In this document: one piece after another, positions 17,569-26,503 of the stretch | Layout: every line of letters begins with the position of its first letter | How positions within the stretch are numbered: the first letter of the stretch is position 1 | DNA from: CAIYPG01 sp903864555 | GTDB taxonomy: Bacteria; Pseudomonadota; Gammaproteobacteria; Burkholderiales; SG8-39 | Assembly: GCA_947474715.1 (NCBI GenBank) | Contig: CANJJT010000011.1 | Coordinates: 1 to 64,000 of the forward strand | Direction: 5' to 3' | Length of the DNA: 64,000 nt | The notes under the pieces: model-generated | What the model was told of the DNA's origin: nothing | Databases searched by the model: none | Seen by the model: only the letters and a program-made list of their open reading frames with translations | Translations under genes and position numbers: made by a program

Positions 17569-18695
17569 CAGGACGCTCCAGATTCAGATTGCACGGCAGT
17601 CTTCGGGCTGACCTCATCCATCAGCCGGCGCTTCCATTCGCGGGCACTGCCCAGCACCAGCGCCTGGACTTTTGCGCGGCGATAGTAGAGATGGCAGTCC
17701 AGATCCCAGGTGTATCCCATCCCGCCGTGTGTCTGGATGTTCTCCTTGCAGGCGATCCACGCCGCCTCGCAGGCGGCAATTCGAGCAGACGATGCAGCGA
17801 CCGACAACTGCGGCGCATTCTTGTCCAGTGCCCAGGCGCCGTAATAAGCGCTCGAGCGCGCCAGTTCAATCACCATGTAGACATCCGCCAGCTTGTGCTT
17901 GATCGCCTGGAAGGAGGCAATGGGCCGGCCAAATGCATACCGGTCCCGGGCGTAATCGCGCGCCATCTCCAGTGCAGCCTGGGCACCGCCAATCTGCTCG
18001 AACGACAGCATCACCGCAGCGCGATCGAGGAGCGAGCGCACCGCGCTCCAGTCCCGGGCGCCCTCCAGGGGTTCGGCCAGGCAGGCCTCCAGCACCACAC
18101 TCGCCTGGGGACGGCTCTGGTCCAGTGTCGGGAGCGGGGTCCTTGTCACCCCTGCGCCGGTCAGGTCCACCAGATGCAGCATGCGGTTCTGCGCATCGGA
18201 TGCCAGGATGACGGCAAAGTCCGCGACCATTCCGTCAGGGACGGCAGTTCTGGTTCCAGTGATGCGGCCGCCGCTCACGGCGATTCGTGCCTGTTCCGGC
18301 GTGATCGGCCCTGCTGCGCCGACCAGGGCCATCGTGCCGATCGCCTCGCCGCTGGCAAGGCGTGGCAGCCACCTGGATTTCTGGGCGTCCGACCCGAACG
18401 CCAGTATTGCTTCGGTAGCCATGTAGACGGAGGAGGAAAACGGTGCAGGTGATATCGAATATCCGATCTCCTCCGCCAGCACGCAAGCGGCCAGGTGCCC
18501 CATCCCGGAGCCGCCATACGCCTCCGGTATCGTCGAGGACGTCCACCCCAATCCGGCCATCGCCTTCCACAGCGACCGGTCATCCGGCTTTCCATCCAGC
18601 GCAGCTCGCACCAGTGATCTCGTGTTCCTGTCTGAAAGGAAGCGCCTTGCCTCGACTCGAAGCTGCTTCAGTTCGTCTGAAAAATCAAAATTCAT
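17568..18695 (-). CDS. Acyl-CoA dehydrogenase (degenerate partner subunit)
   Basis: 375-residue acyl-CoA dehydrogenase-fold protein beginning MNFDFSDELKQLRVEARRFL. It has the AFGRPIASFQAIKHKLADVY and QTHGGMGYTWDLDCHLYYRR segments but lacks the GGT-x-E-IQRN motif of its neighbour, so it probably contributes half of the flavin site in a heteromer. The ATG at 18695 is preceded by GGAGA; the longer reading to 18905 has no homology-like sequence. First gene of the three-gene dehydrogenase-Bug operon, divergent from the Baeyer-Villiger monooxygenase gene. Confidence 0.9.
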   Translation of the reverse strand: MNFDFSDELKQLRVEARRFLSDRNTRSLVRAALDGKPDDRSLWKAMAGLGWTSSTIPEAYGGSGMGHLAACVLAEEIGYSISPAPFSSSVYMATEAILAFGSDAQKSRWLPRLASGEAIGTMALVGAAGPITPEQARIAVSGGRITGTRTAVPDGMVADFAVILASDAQNRMLHLVDLTGAGVTRTPLPTLDQSRPQASVVLEACLAEPLEGARDWSAVRSLLDRAAVMLSFEQIGGAQAALEMARDYARDRYAFGRPIASFQAIKHKLADVYMVIELARSSAYYGAWALDKNAPQLSVAASSARIAACEAAWIACKENIQTHGGMGYTWDLDCHLYYRRAKVQALVLGSAREWKRRLMDEVSPKTAVQSESGAS

Positions 18696-18956
18696 CCATC
18701 TCTCCGCATCGTCGCAAGCCTTGCGATTGCCGTCACAACGCCCCCGGATCGCAGCCGCATCACAGCCGGAAGTTGCGCTTGAACAGTTCACGTGCCCGGC
18801 CAGCATGTAACCAGATCGATAGTCTGAAAGCAATCGTATTTGCACTGCTATAGTAAGCGCTCCCCCGCTTGATAGGCCGCATGACACAGGCCATGCAACA
18901 GGCATGGGGCGGGGTGATGCGCAAACCCATTACAACCACTGAAAACTTCGGAATCC

Positions 18957-20600
18957 ATGGCCATCGGGAACAAAGCTGTCGAGCAGTCTCCAGCAGACAA
19001 GTCGTCTTCCGAAACACGGTTCGATGTCATCGTGATCGGCGCCGGTTTTGCCGGCCTCTATGCACTGAAGCGCCTTCGCGACCTGGGCTACACCGTGCTG
19101 GTCTGCGAGGCCGGGACGGACGTGGGCGGTGTCTGGTACTGGAACCGTTATCCAGGCGCCCGCTGCGACGTGGAGAGCCTGCAGTATTCCTATTCCTTCT
19201 CGAAGGAACTCGAACAGGAATGGGAATGGACCGAGCGCTATGCCAGCCAGCCGGAGATCCTGCGTTATCTCAACCATGTGGCCGACCGTTTTCAATTGCG
19301 GCCGGATATCCGCCTCAATACCCGGGTGAAGGCCGCCACCTTCGACGACAAGCGCGGCGCCTGGCGCGTGCTGACCGACGACGGCCACGCCGTCACCGCC
19401 TCTTTTTGTGTCATGGCCAGTGGCGGCCTGTCGGTGCCGCGGTTGCCCGACATCCCGGGTATCGAGGGTTTCTCCGGAAAGATCTATCACACAGGACACT
19501 GGCCACATGAGCCGGTGGATTTCACCGGAAAGCGGGTCGGGGTCATCGGCACCGGGTCCTCCGGCATTCAGCTCATTCCCGTGGTCGCGAAGCAAGCCAG
19601 TCAGCTCGTGGTGTTCCAGCGGACTGCAAACTTTTCAGTGCCCGGGCGAAACGCACCCTTGACTGAAGAGAAACAGCGCGCCTGGAAGGCAAACTATCAC
19701 CAGCACCGGGCCCGCGCCCGCCAGGTCGGCACCATCTACGAGGTGAGCGAGAAGAAGTCCTTTGACGTCACCGAAGCGGAACGGCAACAGGAATACCAGC
19801 GACGCTGGGACCAGGGTGGTGTCAATTTCATACAGTCCTTCCGCGATGTCATGGTGGACCAGCGCGCCAACGATTCCATTGCCGAGTTCGTGCGGGCACG
19901 CATCCGCGCCACCGTGAAAGACCCGCAGACGGCCGAATCCCTCTGCCCCGTGGGTTATCCGCTCGGCGCCAAGCGGATCTGCGTCGACACCGGCTATTTC
20001 GAGACCTACAACCGCGAGAACGTGACGCTCGTCGACCTGAAGAAAGACCCCATCCGCCAGGTCACAGCCACCGGGGTCACCACTGCGAAGGGGTTTCACG
20101 AACTGGATGCGCTCATCTGCGCAACCGGATACGACGCGCTCACCGGGGCACTGCTCAACATCGACCTTCGGGGTCGCAACGGCGCCAGGTTGCAGGACCA
20201 ATGGGCCCACGGACCGCGCAACTACCTGGGCCTGATGACCAGCGGCTTTCCCAACATGTTCATCATTACCGGCCCCGGCAGCCCATCGGTGCTGGCCAAC
20301 GTCGTCGTCGGCATCGAGCAGCATGTCGACTGGATTGCGGATTGCATCAACTACCTCCGCACCCATGACCTCAAAACCATCGAAGCCACTGTAGAAGCGG
20401 AAGACCGGTGGGTCGAGCATGTCAACAAGGCAGCCCACAAGACGCTTTTCCCGCTTGCCGACTCATGGTGGCTGGGCGCGAACGTTCCGGGCAAGCCGCG
20501 CGTGTTCATGCCCTACGTCGTCAAGTTCGGTCACTATCGCCAGGAGTGCCAGCAGGCAGCCGACCAGGGCTATGCAGGGTTTGTATTGGGCAAGCTCTGA
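18957..20600 (+). CDS. Baeyer-Villiger monooxygenase (cyclohexanone monooxygenase type)
   Basis: 547-residue type I Baeyer-Villiger monooxygenase. FAD motif GAGFAG at residues 28-33, then GGVWYWNRYPGARCDVES, the fingerprint FSGKIYHTGHWP (FxGxxxHxxxWP, residues 172-183), and the NADPH Rossmann motif GTGSSG at 198-203. It should convert a ketone to an ester or lactone using NADPH and O2. It is divergent from the acyl-CoA dehydrogenase operon, and alpha/beta hydrolases able to open such esters occur elsewhere in the window. A hairpin repeat follows the stop codon. Confidence 0.93.
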   Translation: MAIGNKAVEQSPADKSSSETRFDVIVIGAGFAGLYALKRLRDLGYTVLVCEAGTDVGGVWYWNRYPGARCDVESLQYSYSFSKELEQEWEWTERYASQPEILRYLNHVADRFQLRPDIRLNTRVKAATFDDKRGAWRVLTDDGHAVTASFCVMASGGLSVPRLPDIPGIEGFSGKIYHTGHWPHEPVDFTGKRVGVIGTGSSGIQLIPVVAKQASQLVVFQRTANFSVPGRNAPLTEEKQRAWKANYHQHRARARQVGTIYEVSEKKSFDVTEAERQQEYQRRWDQGGVNFIQSFRDVMVDQRANDSIAEFVRARIRATVKDPQTAESLCPVGYPLGAKRICVDTGYFETYNRENVTLVDLKKDPIRQVTATGVTTAKGFHELDALICATGYDALTGALLNIDLRGRNGARLQDQWAHGPRNYLGLMTSGFPNMFIITGPGSPSVLANVVVGIEQHVDWIADCINYLRTHDLKTIEATVEAEDRWVEHVNKAAHKTLFPLADSWWLGANVPGKPRVFMPYVVKFGHYRQECQQAADQGYAGFVLGKL

Positions 20601-20604
20601 ATTG

Positions 20605-20667
20605 AAGGGGCCGGTTTCGTTGTGCTCGCAGGCACGCTGACGCAGCCTAAGTGAACCTGGCCCCTTT
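20605..20667. repeat. R2 hairpin repeat copy a
   Basis: AAGGGGCCGGTTTC (20605-20618) pairs with GAACCTGGCCCCTT (20653-20666) at 12 of 14 positions. It starts five bases after the monooxygenase stop and is related to the elements at 41764-41826 and 42902-42963. The following TTATT gives a weak terminator-like end. Confidence 0.6.
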
Positions 20668-20693
20668 ATTCCCGGCAACCACGGCTGTGGCGC

Positions 20694-20754
20694 GGTTTAC
20701 CCCCTTGTCAAAGGGGGCCGACTCGTGAGCGCAGCGAACGAGCGGGGGAATTTT
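20694..20754 (+). repeat. R1 repeat, single half-element
   Basis: One complete half of the R1 element: GGTTTAC, constant hairpin CCCCCTTGTCAAAGGGGG, then the variable hairpin with stem CTCGT/ACGAG, ending GGGGGAATTTT. No inverted second half follows within 200 bases; R2-type fragments follow instead. Confidence 0.8.
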
Positions 20755-20780
20755 GGCCAACCGGACCGGTCTCACAGCCT

Positions 20781-20822
20781 GAATGAGCCTGCCCCCTTAT
20801 TCCGAGCCTGGCCCCTTATTCC
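20781..20822 (+). repeat. Tandem R2 end fragments (copy b)
   Basis: GAATGAGCCTGCCCCCTTA and GAGCCTGGCCCCTTATTCC lie head to tail. Both match the 3' arm of the R2 hairpin repeat. They lie between the R1 half-element and the toxin-antitoxin operator. Together with copy a, they fill most of the 308-base gap 20601-20908, which holds no gene. Confidence 0.55.
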
Positions 20823-20875
20823 GTGGAGGGGGTACTGATTACCGAGGGCCGTCGCCAACCCTGTGACGATTGACA

Positions 20876-20900
20876 AACTATGCCACTCAGTGGCATAGTT
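20876..20900. promoter_or_regulatory. 25-bp perfect palindrome, operator of the HigBA-type module
   Basis: Arms AACTATGCCACT and AGTGGCATAGTT flank a single C. It ends eight bases before the toxin ATG, the position expected for autoregulation by the antitoxin or the toxin-antitoxin complex. Because it covers the usual Shine-Dalgarno zone, it may also influence toxin translation. Confidence 0.8.
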
Positions 20901-20908
20901 ATTTGACC

Positions 20909-21310
20909 ATGCGAATCTTCAAGACACGGTCTTTCAGCCGTTGGATGCGCAAGACCGAACTGACCGACAGCGCCATGCGTCATGCGGTAGTCGAGATGGC
21001 GCAAGGTCTGATCGATGCTGACCTCGGTGGCGGTATCGTCAAGAAACGCATCGCGCTTGCCGGCCGCGGGAAGCGAGGTGGCGCCAGAACGCTCGTGGCC
21101 ACCAACAGGGGAAACAGATGGTTTTTCCTTTACGGATTCGAGAAAAACGACCGGGCCAACGTCACCGACGATGAACTGGAAGCATTGAAAGACATCGCAG
21201 AGCAATTGTTGGCCCGAACAGGAAGGCAGCTCGACGAAGCAGTAAAGGATGGTTCGTTACAGGAGATTTTCGATGAAAAAGAAACCAAAGGCCAAGAGCC
21301 GAATTCTTGA
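20909..21310 (+). CDS. RelE/HigB-family toxin (PF06296 type)
   Basis: 133-residue basic protein. MRIFKTRSFSRWMRK, GLIDADLGGGIVKKRIA, GRGKRGGARTLVA and RWFFLYGFEKNDRANV match the PF06296 RelE-like toxins, which cleave mRNA in the ribosome. Start at 20909 is chosen because the palindromic operator lies directly upstream and homology begins there. The C-terminal 38 bases overlap the antitoxin gene. The last 25 residues are longer than typical. Confidence 0.87.
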   Translation: MRIFKTRSFSRWMRKTELTDSAMRHAVVEMAQGLIDADLGGGIVKKRIALAGRGKRGGARTLVATNRGNRWFFLYGFEKNDRANVTDDELEALKDIAEQLLARTGRQLDEAVKDGSLQEIFDEKETKGQEPNS

Positions 21311-21596
21311 AGCCGTCCACGAGACGGCAGGCGATCTGCATCGCCTGGGATTCATCGACAAGCGCAAGATGCGCAAGTTCGACGCCTTGTGCCTTGATCC
21401 CATCCCGGAGTACGACGGCGACAAGATTCGCGCATTGCGGGATCACCTTCAAGTCAGTCAGGCCGTACTCGCTGCAGTGTTGAACACCAGCCTCTCGACC
21501 GTACGCAAATGGGAGCTGGGCGACAAGCATCCGAGCGGCCCATCGCTGAAACTGCTCAACCTGCTCGATCGGAAAGGACTGAAATCGGTGCTCTGA
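21273..21596 (+). CDS. HigA/NadS-like XRE-family antitoxin
   Basis: 107-residue protein with a C-terminal helix-turn-helix (IRALRDHLQVSQAVLAAVLN then LSTVRKWELG), characteristic of antitoxins paired with PF06296 toxins. It should neutralise the toxin and repress the operon through the 25-bp palindrome. AGGAG at 21261-21265 precedes the ATG, which lies inside the toxin gene, giving coupled expression with the toxin first. Confidence 0.88.
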   Translation: MKKKPKAKSRILEAVHETAGDLHRLGFIDKRKMRKFDALCLDPIPEYDGDKIRALRDHLQVSQAVLAAVLNTSLSTVRKWELGDKHPSGPSLKLLNLLDRKGLKSVL

Positions 21597-21657
21597 ACCT
21601 GGGTGCCTGGGAACTTGAAATCACAGATTGTGATTTCAAGTCATGGCGGTACCCCCC

Positions 21658-22827
21658 TCACCGCACAATCGAAAACCCCACCCTGAACTGCGGCGAACGC
21701 TTAACGTTGTAGTCGAGCAGCGTCTCGCCGTAGCCGTCGAAATACTGGAAGTACAGGAACCCGCCGGCATCAGCGAAGAAGCGCTGGCGCAGCGGCCAGG
21801 AGGCCTCCAGCAAGGCGGAGCCATGTTTCGACGTGCCTTGGCGCAGCGTGGCCGACCACAGCCAGCCATCGGAGCGGCCGTAGCGCAGGTTGAGATCGAC
21901 ATGGCCACGGTAACGGTCGATGTCGCTGTTGTCCTTCTTGTCGAGATAGCCATACACCCTGGGCGACACGGTGACGTAGCGGTCGCCGCGGAAGAACACC
22001 TGCCAGGTGGGGCGGAAGAAGGCGGTGTTGATGGAGCGCGAGAAGTTGCCGTCACGGCCGTTGGACTCGTGCTCCACGCCAGCCGCCAGGGCGAGGTTGC
22101 TGCGCCCGCTTTCCGACACGCGCCAGTGCGGCTCGTAATAGAACAGGCTGGGCTTGTAGCTGGTGTCGCGAAAGGGCGAGGACTGTGCATCCAGGTCCCA
22201 CAGGGAGGTCTGCGTGTAGCCAAAGTGCAGCTTGCCGAAGGGCCGCCAGAACTGCGCCATCACGCTGTCCTCGTCGAGCAGGCGGTACTTCATGGAAAGC
22301 TGGAACTTCGCCGTGCTGCCCCCGCGCGTGCCCAGCGCGAAGTACATGGGCTCGTGCGGGGTGATCGCCGGCTGTGCCACCGAGTCAGGCACGGTGGCCC
22401 GCCGCTCCGCCTGCGTGGGCGTGCCCGGCCGATCAGCCACCATCACCGCCGAGGCCGTGCCCACTCCCATACCCATGCCCGCGAGATCCAGCATCAGGGT
22501 GACCTGGCCGTTGAGGTTGCGCGGCACGAGAAAGCTGAACTCGCGCTTGCGGAAGGTCCCCGGCAGCAGCGTCTCCTCGATACGCCCCTGGCCATCGACC
22601 GACTCCAGCACCACCGGCAACTGGCTCAGGCCGGCAACAACGAGCGCCTGAATGCGCGGCGGGAAGGCTTCGTTCGAGACGCTGTCCGTGTCATTGGCCT
22701 GCCAGACATCGACGCGGGCGGTGTCACCGGAGACGACGGTGGCAGTGCGGGGTTTCAGCAGCCATTCGGCTTGGGCCGGGGTGGTGAGGAAAGCTGCGAG
22801 GAACAGTAATGCGGTGAAGCGGGGCAT
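21658..22827 (-). CDS. pldA: Outer-membrane phospholipase A (OMPLA)
   Basis: 389-residue phospholipase A1. A signal peptide ends near TTPAQA-EW. The catalytic triad is visible as His253, Ser255 and Asn267 in EHESNGRDG...RSINTAF, with the same spacing as E. coli His142/Ser144/Asn156. The C-terminal two-thirds shows alternating beta-strands of a 12-stranded barrel and ends with a hydrophobic residue series. An N-terminal region of about 150 residues is longer than in E. coli, as is common in betaproteobacteria. Start at 22827 has no clear ribosome site. It hydrolyses phospholipids misplaced in the outer leaflet. Confidence 0.9.
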   Translation of the reverse strand: MPRFTALLFLAAFLTTPAQAEWLLKPRTATVVSGDTARVDVWQANDTDSVSNEAFPPRIQALVVAGLSQLPVVLESVDGQGRIEETLLPGTFRKREFSFLVPRNLNGQVTLMLDLAGMGMGVGTASAVMVADRPGTPTQAERRATVPDSVAQPAITPHEPMYFALGTRGGSTAKFQLSMKYRLLDEDSVMAQFWRPFGKLHFGYTQTSLWDLDAQSSPFRDTSYKPSLFYYEPHWRVSESGRSNLALAAGVEHESNGRDGNFSRSINTAFFRPTWQVFFRGDRYVTVSPRVYGYLDKKDNSDIDRYRGHVDLNLRYGRSDGWLWSATLRQGTSKHGSALLEASWPLRQRFFADAGGFLYFQYFDGYGETLLDYNVKRSPQFRVGFSIVR

Positions 22828-22947
22828 GGGATACACCAGCGGTGAAGCGGAAGGGCTAGTGTATGCGAGGGGCTGTGGCTTACGTTCCCTATGACTGACA
22901 GGCCAGTCTCGAAAGTGGAATCGATGGCGGCTTCGCCATACCACTCA

Positions 22948-23943
22948 CTATTCGGCCTTTACCCCCGCATCTGACATCACCTTGCGCCACAGTCTGGCTT
23001 CACTTCTCACGAAGGCATCTGACTCCTGTGGCGTAGCAATCATGGGCTCGGCACCGAATTTTCCGAGGTAGGACTTGACTTCGGCCGAGCGCAGGATGGC
23101 AACGATCTCCCGGTTCAGCCTGGTGTTGATTTCGGCTGGTGTGCCCTTGGGAGCAAAAATCGCATTCCAGGTGGTCGCCGTCAGTCCTGAATACCCGGAC
23201 TCCTCGAAAGTCATCGTATCGGGCAATTGCTCGGCACGACGGATGCCTGCCACTCCAACCGCACGCAGCTTTCCCGAATTGATGTGCTGGAAAATCGTGG
23301 GCAGATTGATGATGGTCATCTGCGTCCTTCCACTGAGCAGATCCGTAACAGCCGGCCCGCCGCCGTTATAGGCGATCGCCTCGATCTTGGTGTCGGTTCG
23401 CTGCATGAACAGCAACAAGAACAGGTGTGGCAGGGACCACATCCCGGGCACAGCCGAATTGAATTTGCCGGGCTGGGACTTGATCAGCGTCACCAGCTCC
23501 TTTGGGTTCTTGGCGGGAACCGATGGATGCACGGCCAGAGCGAGGGTGACTTGCGCCACCATGGATACGCCGGTCAGGTCATCCAGCGGATCGTAGGGAT
23601 CCTTGGTCTCGAAGCCCAGTCCCACCGCCACCGAGCTGGCACCGAAGAGAAGCGTGTAGCCATCCGGCCTCGCGGATGTCACCGCCCTGGCACCAATCAT
23701 GCCGCCGGCACCACCGCGGTTCTCTATGATCACCGTCTGTCCGAGCGGCTTGGTCAGACGGTCGGCGACAGCACGAGCAACATTGTCGGTGGTTCCTCCC
23801 GGAGGGAAAGGCAGAATCAGCCTGACCGTCCGGTTCGGATACTCCTGGGCGCTCGCTTTTGATACCGCCCCGATGAAGGAAAGTGCCAGGATGAACAGCA
23901 CGGTGGAGACCGCCACTGGCGACTGGGTTGATCTGCCTTGCAT
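22948..23943 (-). CDS. Bug/TctC-family periplasmic solute-binding protein
   Basis: 331 residues; signal ends near SKASAQ, followed by YPNRTVRLILPFPPGGTTDN and IENRGGAGGMIG. The position usually occupied by PYKG reads AYNGG, so the ligand loop may differ. GGGAG precedes the ATG at 23943 better than the upstream ATG at 24003. Its C terminus (ILRSAEVKSYLGKFGAEPM) is the closest in-window relative of the remnant at 31485-31634. Last gene of the six-gene operon starting at 29922. Confidence 0.9.
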   Translation of the reverse strand: MQGRSTQSPVAVSTVLFILALSFIGAVSKASAQEYPNRTVRLILPFPPGGTTDNVARAVADRLTKPLGQTVIIENRGGAGGMIGARAVTSARPDGYTLLFGASSVAVGLGFETKDPYDPLDDLTGVSMVAQVTLALAVHPSVPAKNPKELVTLIKSQPGKFNSAVPGMWSLPHLFLLLFMQRTDTKIEAIAYNGGGPAVTDLLSGRTQMTIINLPTIFQHINSGKLRAVGVAGIRRAEQLPDTMTFEESGYSGLTATTWNAIFAPKGTPAEINTRLNREIVAILRSAEVKSYLGKFGAEPMIATPQESDAFVRSEARLWRKVMSDAGVKAE

Positions 23944-24025
23944 GTCGATGCTCCCGATAAATGAATTGCGATAAACCGTTCTACGCTGCATGTGCTGCGA
24001 CATCTCGCCCCGGATATGCCTTTAC

Positions 24026-25015
24026 CTACAGAAGCGGTATCCCGGCCCGCTGGACCACGTCTTTGAGCTGATTGATCTCCTCGATGATCGAGGCCCGGAA
24101 TTCCTCCGGTGTGTTGGCAACAATCTGGTTCTCCTCAAAGCCCAGCTTCTGCATTCCCGCCTTCACTGCAGGATCCTTCAGGCAGGCGACGACCTCTCCG
24201 TGCACTTTCTGGATGATGTCCTTCCCGGTCTTGGGGGGCGCAAAGAAACCATACCAAAGCGTGCCAGTGAAAATGGCCATGCCCGGCAGTTCCTCGACCA
24301 GCGTCGGCAGATTGGGGCGGGAAGGCGATCTTTCCCTCTCCAGCACTGCCAGCAGGCGGATCTTCCCGGTGCTCAGTGCCGGTTGTGCGCTTGAAAGCGA
24401 GGTCATCACGATCTGGATTTCTCCACTCATCAACCCGTTGAGCAGGGCACCGGTCCCCTGGGGGTAGGGCACGTGCACGATGCGGATGCCCGCACTGAGT
24501 GCCAATGCCTCGGTGGAAAGCTGGTTCACCGAGCCCACGCCGGTGGTGGCGTAGTTGAGCTTGCCCGGGTTTGCTCTTGCATGACTCACGAATTCGGCCA
24601 CCGTCCTGGCCGGCAGTGAGGCATTCACGTACAGACCCTGCACCCCGAAACCGAGCTTGGAGATGGGGTCCAGGTCCTGTCGCACATCGAACGTCGGTGC
24701 GCGCTTGGTTGCAAGATCGGTGACTGTGGCGCTGGATGTCAGGATCAGGGTATAGCCGTCGGGCGGGGAACTCTTGACGAAGTTCCCTCCAAGCTCGGCA
24801 TTGGCTCCGGGCTTGTTGAGCACCAGGACAGGTTGCTTGAAGCGCGAAGCAAGGCAGGCAGCGGAAATTCGCCCCATGAGATCACTGGTGCCAGCGCCAT
24901 AGGGCACGACCAGCTGGACAGGACGGGACGGGTATGGGCTTTGCGCGTGGGCACCGGTCGTTGCAAGAGCGCAGATCGCGGCGATCGCAACCGTTCCGGT
25001 TCTTGAGAATGTCAT
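24026..25015 (-). CDS. Bug/TctC-family periplasmic solute-binding protein
   Basis: 329 residues; signal ends near GAHAQS, then YPSRPVQLVVPYGAGTSD. The ENRPGAGG motif has diverged to VLNKPGANAELGG, and VHVPYPQGTG replaces PYKG. AAGGGGA lies before the ATG. A second receptor in the same operon as 22948-23943, with different ligand-loop residues, suggests a different or backup ligand. Confidence 0.9.
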   Translation of the reverse strand: MTFSRTGTVAIAAICALATTGAHAQSPYPSRPVQLVVPYGAGTSDLMGRISAACLASRFKQPVLVLNKPGANAELGGNFVKSSPPDGYTLILTSSATVTDLATKRAPTFDVRQDLDPISKLGFGVQGLYVNASLPARTVAEFVSHARANPGKLNYATTGVGSVNQLSTEALALSAGIRIVHVPYPQGTGALLNGLMSGEIQIVMTSLSSAQPALSTGKIRLLAVLERERSPSRPNLPTLVEELPGMAIFTGTLWYGFFAPPKTGKDIIQKVHGEVVACLKDPAVKAGMQKLGFEENQIVANTPEEFRASIIEEINQLKDVVQRAGIPLL

Positions 25016-25095
25016 GATGATCCCCTTTCCGAATTGTGTGCCTTTGGGAAACTCTGAATAACCCGGGGAAACATCCCCATGCCCCCTATGAATAC

Positions 25096-25124
25096 GCTCT
25101 GAAAAATACAGGATTGCTCAGAGC
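25096..25124. other. Stem-loop between operon genes
   Basis: GCTCTGA and TCAGAGC form a 7-bp stem with a 15-base loop in the gap between the alpha/beta hydrolase stop and the downstream Bug start. It could stabilise or separate the two parts of the transcript. Confidence 0.35.
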
Positions 25125-25138
25125 ATCCTTGGATGACT

Positions 25139-25954
25139 TCATGCTGATCGGGCGTTTTCCTCAATGAAAGCAAGCGTTCGCAGGGCGGCGCGATCGGCAT
25201 CGGAAAAGGCTACGTGGAACGAGTCTCCCTGCATGACCTCCAGTTCCGAATGCCTGATCTGCCTTTGCGAGGCGCGAACCTGCTCCACCGATCCCAGGCC
25301 ACTTGCCGTGGTGGTCACGATGAGTGTCGGGCAGACAATGCGATCCAGTTCCTGGCTGACATCAAACCCGACATCATCCCGAAAGCAGCCCTGCAGCGTC
25401 GATACGGACGTTCTGCCCATGGTCTTCGCCATCCACTCCTTCGCCTCCTTCGGCATGGCACTGCCCAGGCGCTTGTCCATGTTGATCCAGGACCAGGCCT
25501 CGACGCCGTGTTTCTCGAACTCATGCACGATGGAGGGCATGGTCGCGGTGGGCACCTGCTTGCCCGATACAGGACCGCCCAGCACGGTCAGCGTGTGCAC
25601 CAGATCCGGGTATGTCGCCGCAAAATGCAATGCGATCATGCCACCCAGCTTTGCGCCCACGAGGTGTACCCGGGGAATCCCCAGTTCCCTGAGAAGCACG
25701 ACATAGTCTTCGACGATCCGGTCGAGGGACCAGCGATACTCCGCGGTCATCGGAGTGGACGCGCCGAATCCACGCATGTCCGGACGAAGAATGCGGAACT
25801 TGCGTCCCAGATGGGGCACCCATGCAAACCAGACGCCGCCGTTCTCCGCCACACCATGCAGCATGAGAACCACATCGGAAGGCTTCCATGGATCGGTGAA
25901 ATCGTCCATGCGATAGGACATGTCCAGATCAGGCGCCACTTGCAGGTGCGGCAT
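25139..25954 (-). CDS. Alpha/beta-hydrolase-fold protein lacking the nucleophile serine
   Basis: 271 residues similar to 3-oxoadipate enol-lactonase-like hydrolases (DDFTDPW, VVLMLHGVAENGGVW, RPDMRGFGAS). The nucleophile elbow reads VHLVGAKLGGM, so the position of the catalytic serine is Lys102. The codon is AAG, read directly from the DNA. The distal His region (GDSFHVAF) is retained. The paralogue at 44060-44905 has a normal GESIGG elbow. The protein may be a non-hydrolytic member such as a C-C lyase or binding protein. Start 25954 or 25963; GGAAGG is nine bases before the former. Fourth gene of the 29922-22948 operon. Confidence 0.82.
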   Translation of the reverse strand: MPHLQVAPDLDMSYRMDDFTDPWKPSDVVLMLHGVAENGGVWFAWVPHLGRKFRILRPDMRGFGASTPMTAEYRWSLDRIVEDYVVLLRELGIPRVHLVGAKLGGMIALHFAATYPDLVHTLTVLGGPVSGKQVPTATMPSIVHEFEKHGVEAWSWINMDKRLGSAMPKEAKEWMAKTMGRTSVSTLQGCFRDDVGFDVSQELDRIVCPTLIVTTTASGLGSVEQVRASQRQIRHSELEVMQGDSFHVAFSDADRAALRTLAFIEENARSA

Positions 25955-26044
25955 TTCTTGCATCCTTCCTTGATTGGAAACGATCCAGGATCCGTGCCGA
26001 TGCCATCCCTGAACAGGCGGCACCAGCCGTTCCGCTTGCCGGGA

Positions 26045-26503
26045 TCAGCCGACGATTTGAAATGCCGGCAAGCGCCCGTGCGGGCCCGTCTCCTGGAAAG
26101 TCAGCTGCACGCGGGCACCGATGCTCACCTCCTTGCCCTTTTCCGGAATGATCCGCGAGAAAAGGTACACGCCCTCGGTCAGTTCCAGGATGCCCACGGT
26201 ATAGGGGATTTCCTTTTCGAATGCCGGGATCGGAGCACGGTACACGGTGCTGAACGTATAGACGGTGCCGGTGCCCTGGGCCTCCACCCATTCGAACTCA
26301 TCACCGTCGCAACCGATACAGAATATGCGGCGCGGGTAATTGTGCTTGCCACAACCGGTGCACTGCTTGATGAGCAGCCTGCCCTGCTTGATGCCCTCCC
26401 AGTATCCGGCCGTCTCCGGCGAAGGCTCGGCAAGCCCCATCATGAAGGGGCCCGCCATCAGGGGCGTGCCTTCCGCCCAGTTCACGTCCATCACCGAGTC
26501 CAT
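26045..26503 (-). CDS. DUF35 / OB-fold acyl-CoA-binding zinc-ribbon protein
   Basis: 152-residue Zn-ribbon OB-fold protein. The rubredoxin-like ribbon CTGCGKHNYPRRIFCIGC (Cys48, 51, 62, 65) is followed by an OB-fold (GTVYTFSTVYRAPIPAFEKE). DUF35 proteins bind acyl-CoA and form channelled complexes with thiolase-fold enzymes such as the steroid aldolase Ltp2. The start shares an A with the thiolase stop (TAATG), with GAGGAGGG upstream, so the two are translationally coupled as expected for a complex. Confidence 0.9.
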   Translation of the reverse strand: MDSVMDVNWAEGTPLMAGPFMMGLAEPSPETAGYWEGIKQGRLLIKQCTGCGKHNYPRRIFCIGCDGDEFEWVEAQGTGTVYTFSTVYRAPIPAFEKEIPYTVGILELTEGVYLFSRIIPEKGKEVSIGARVQLTFQETGPHGRLPAFQIVG

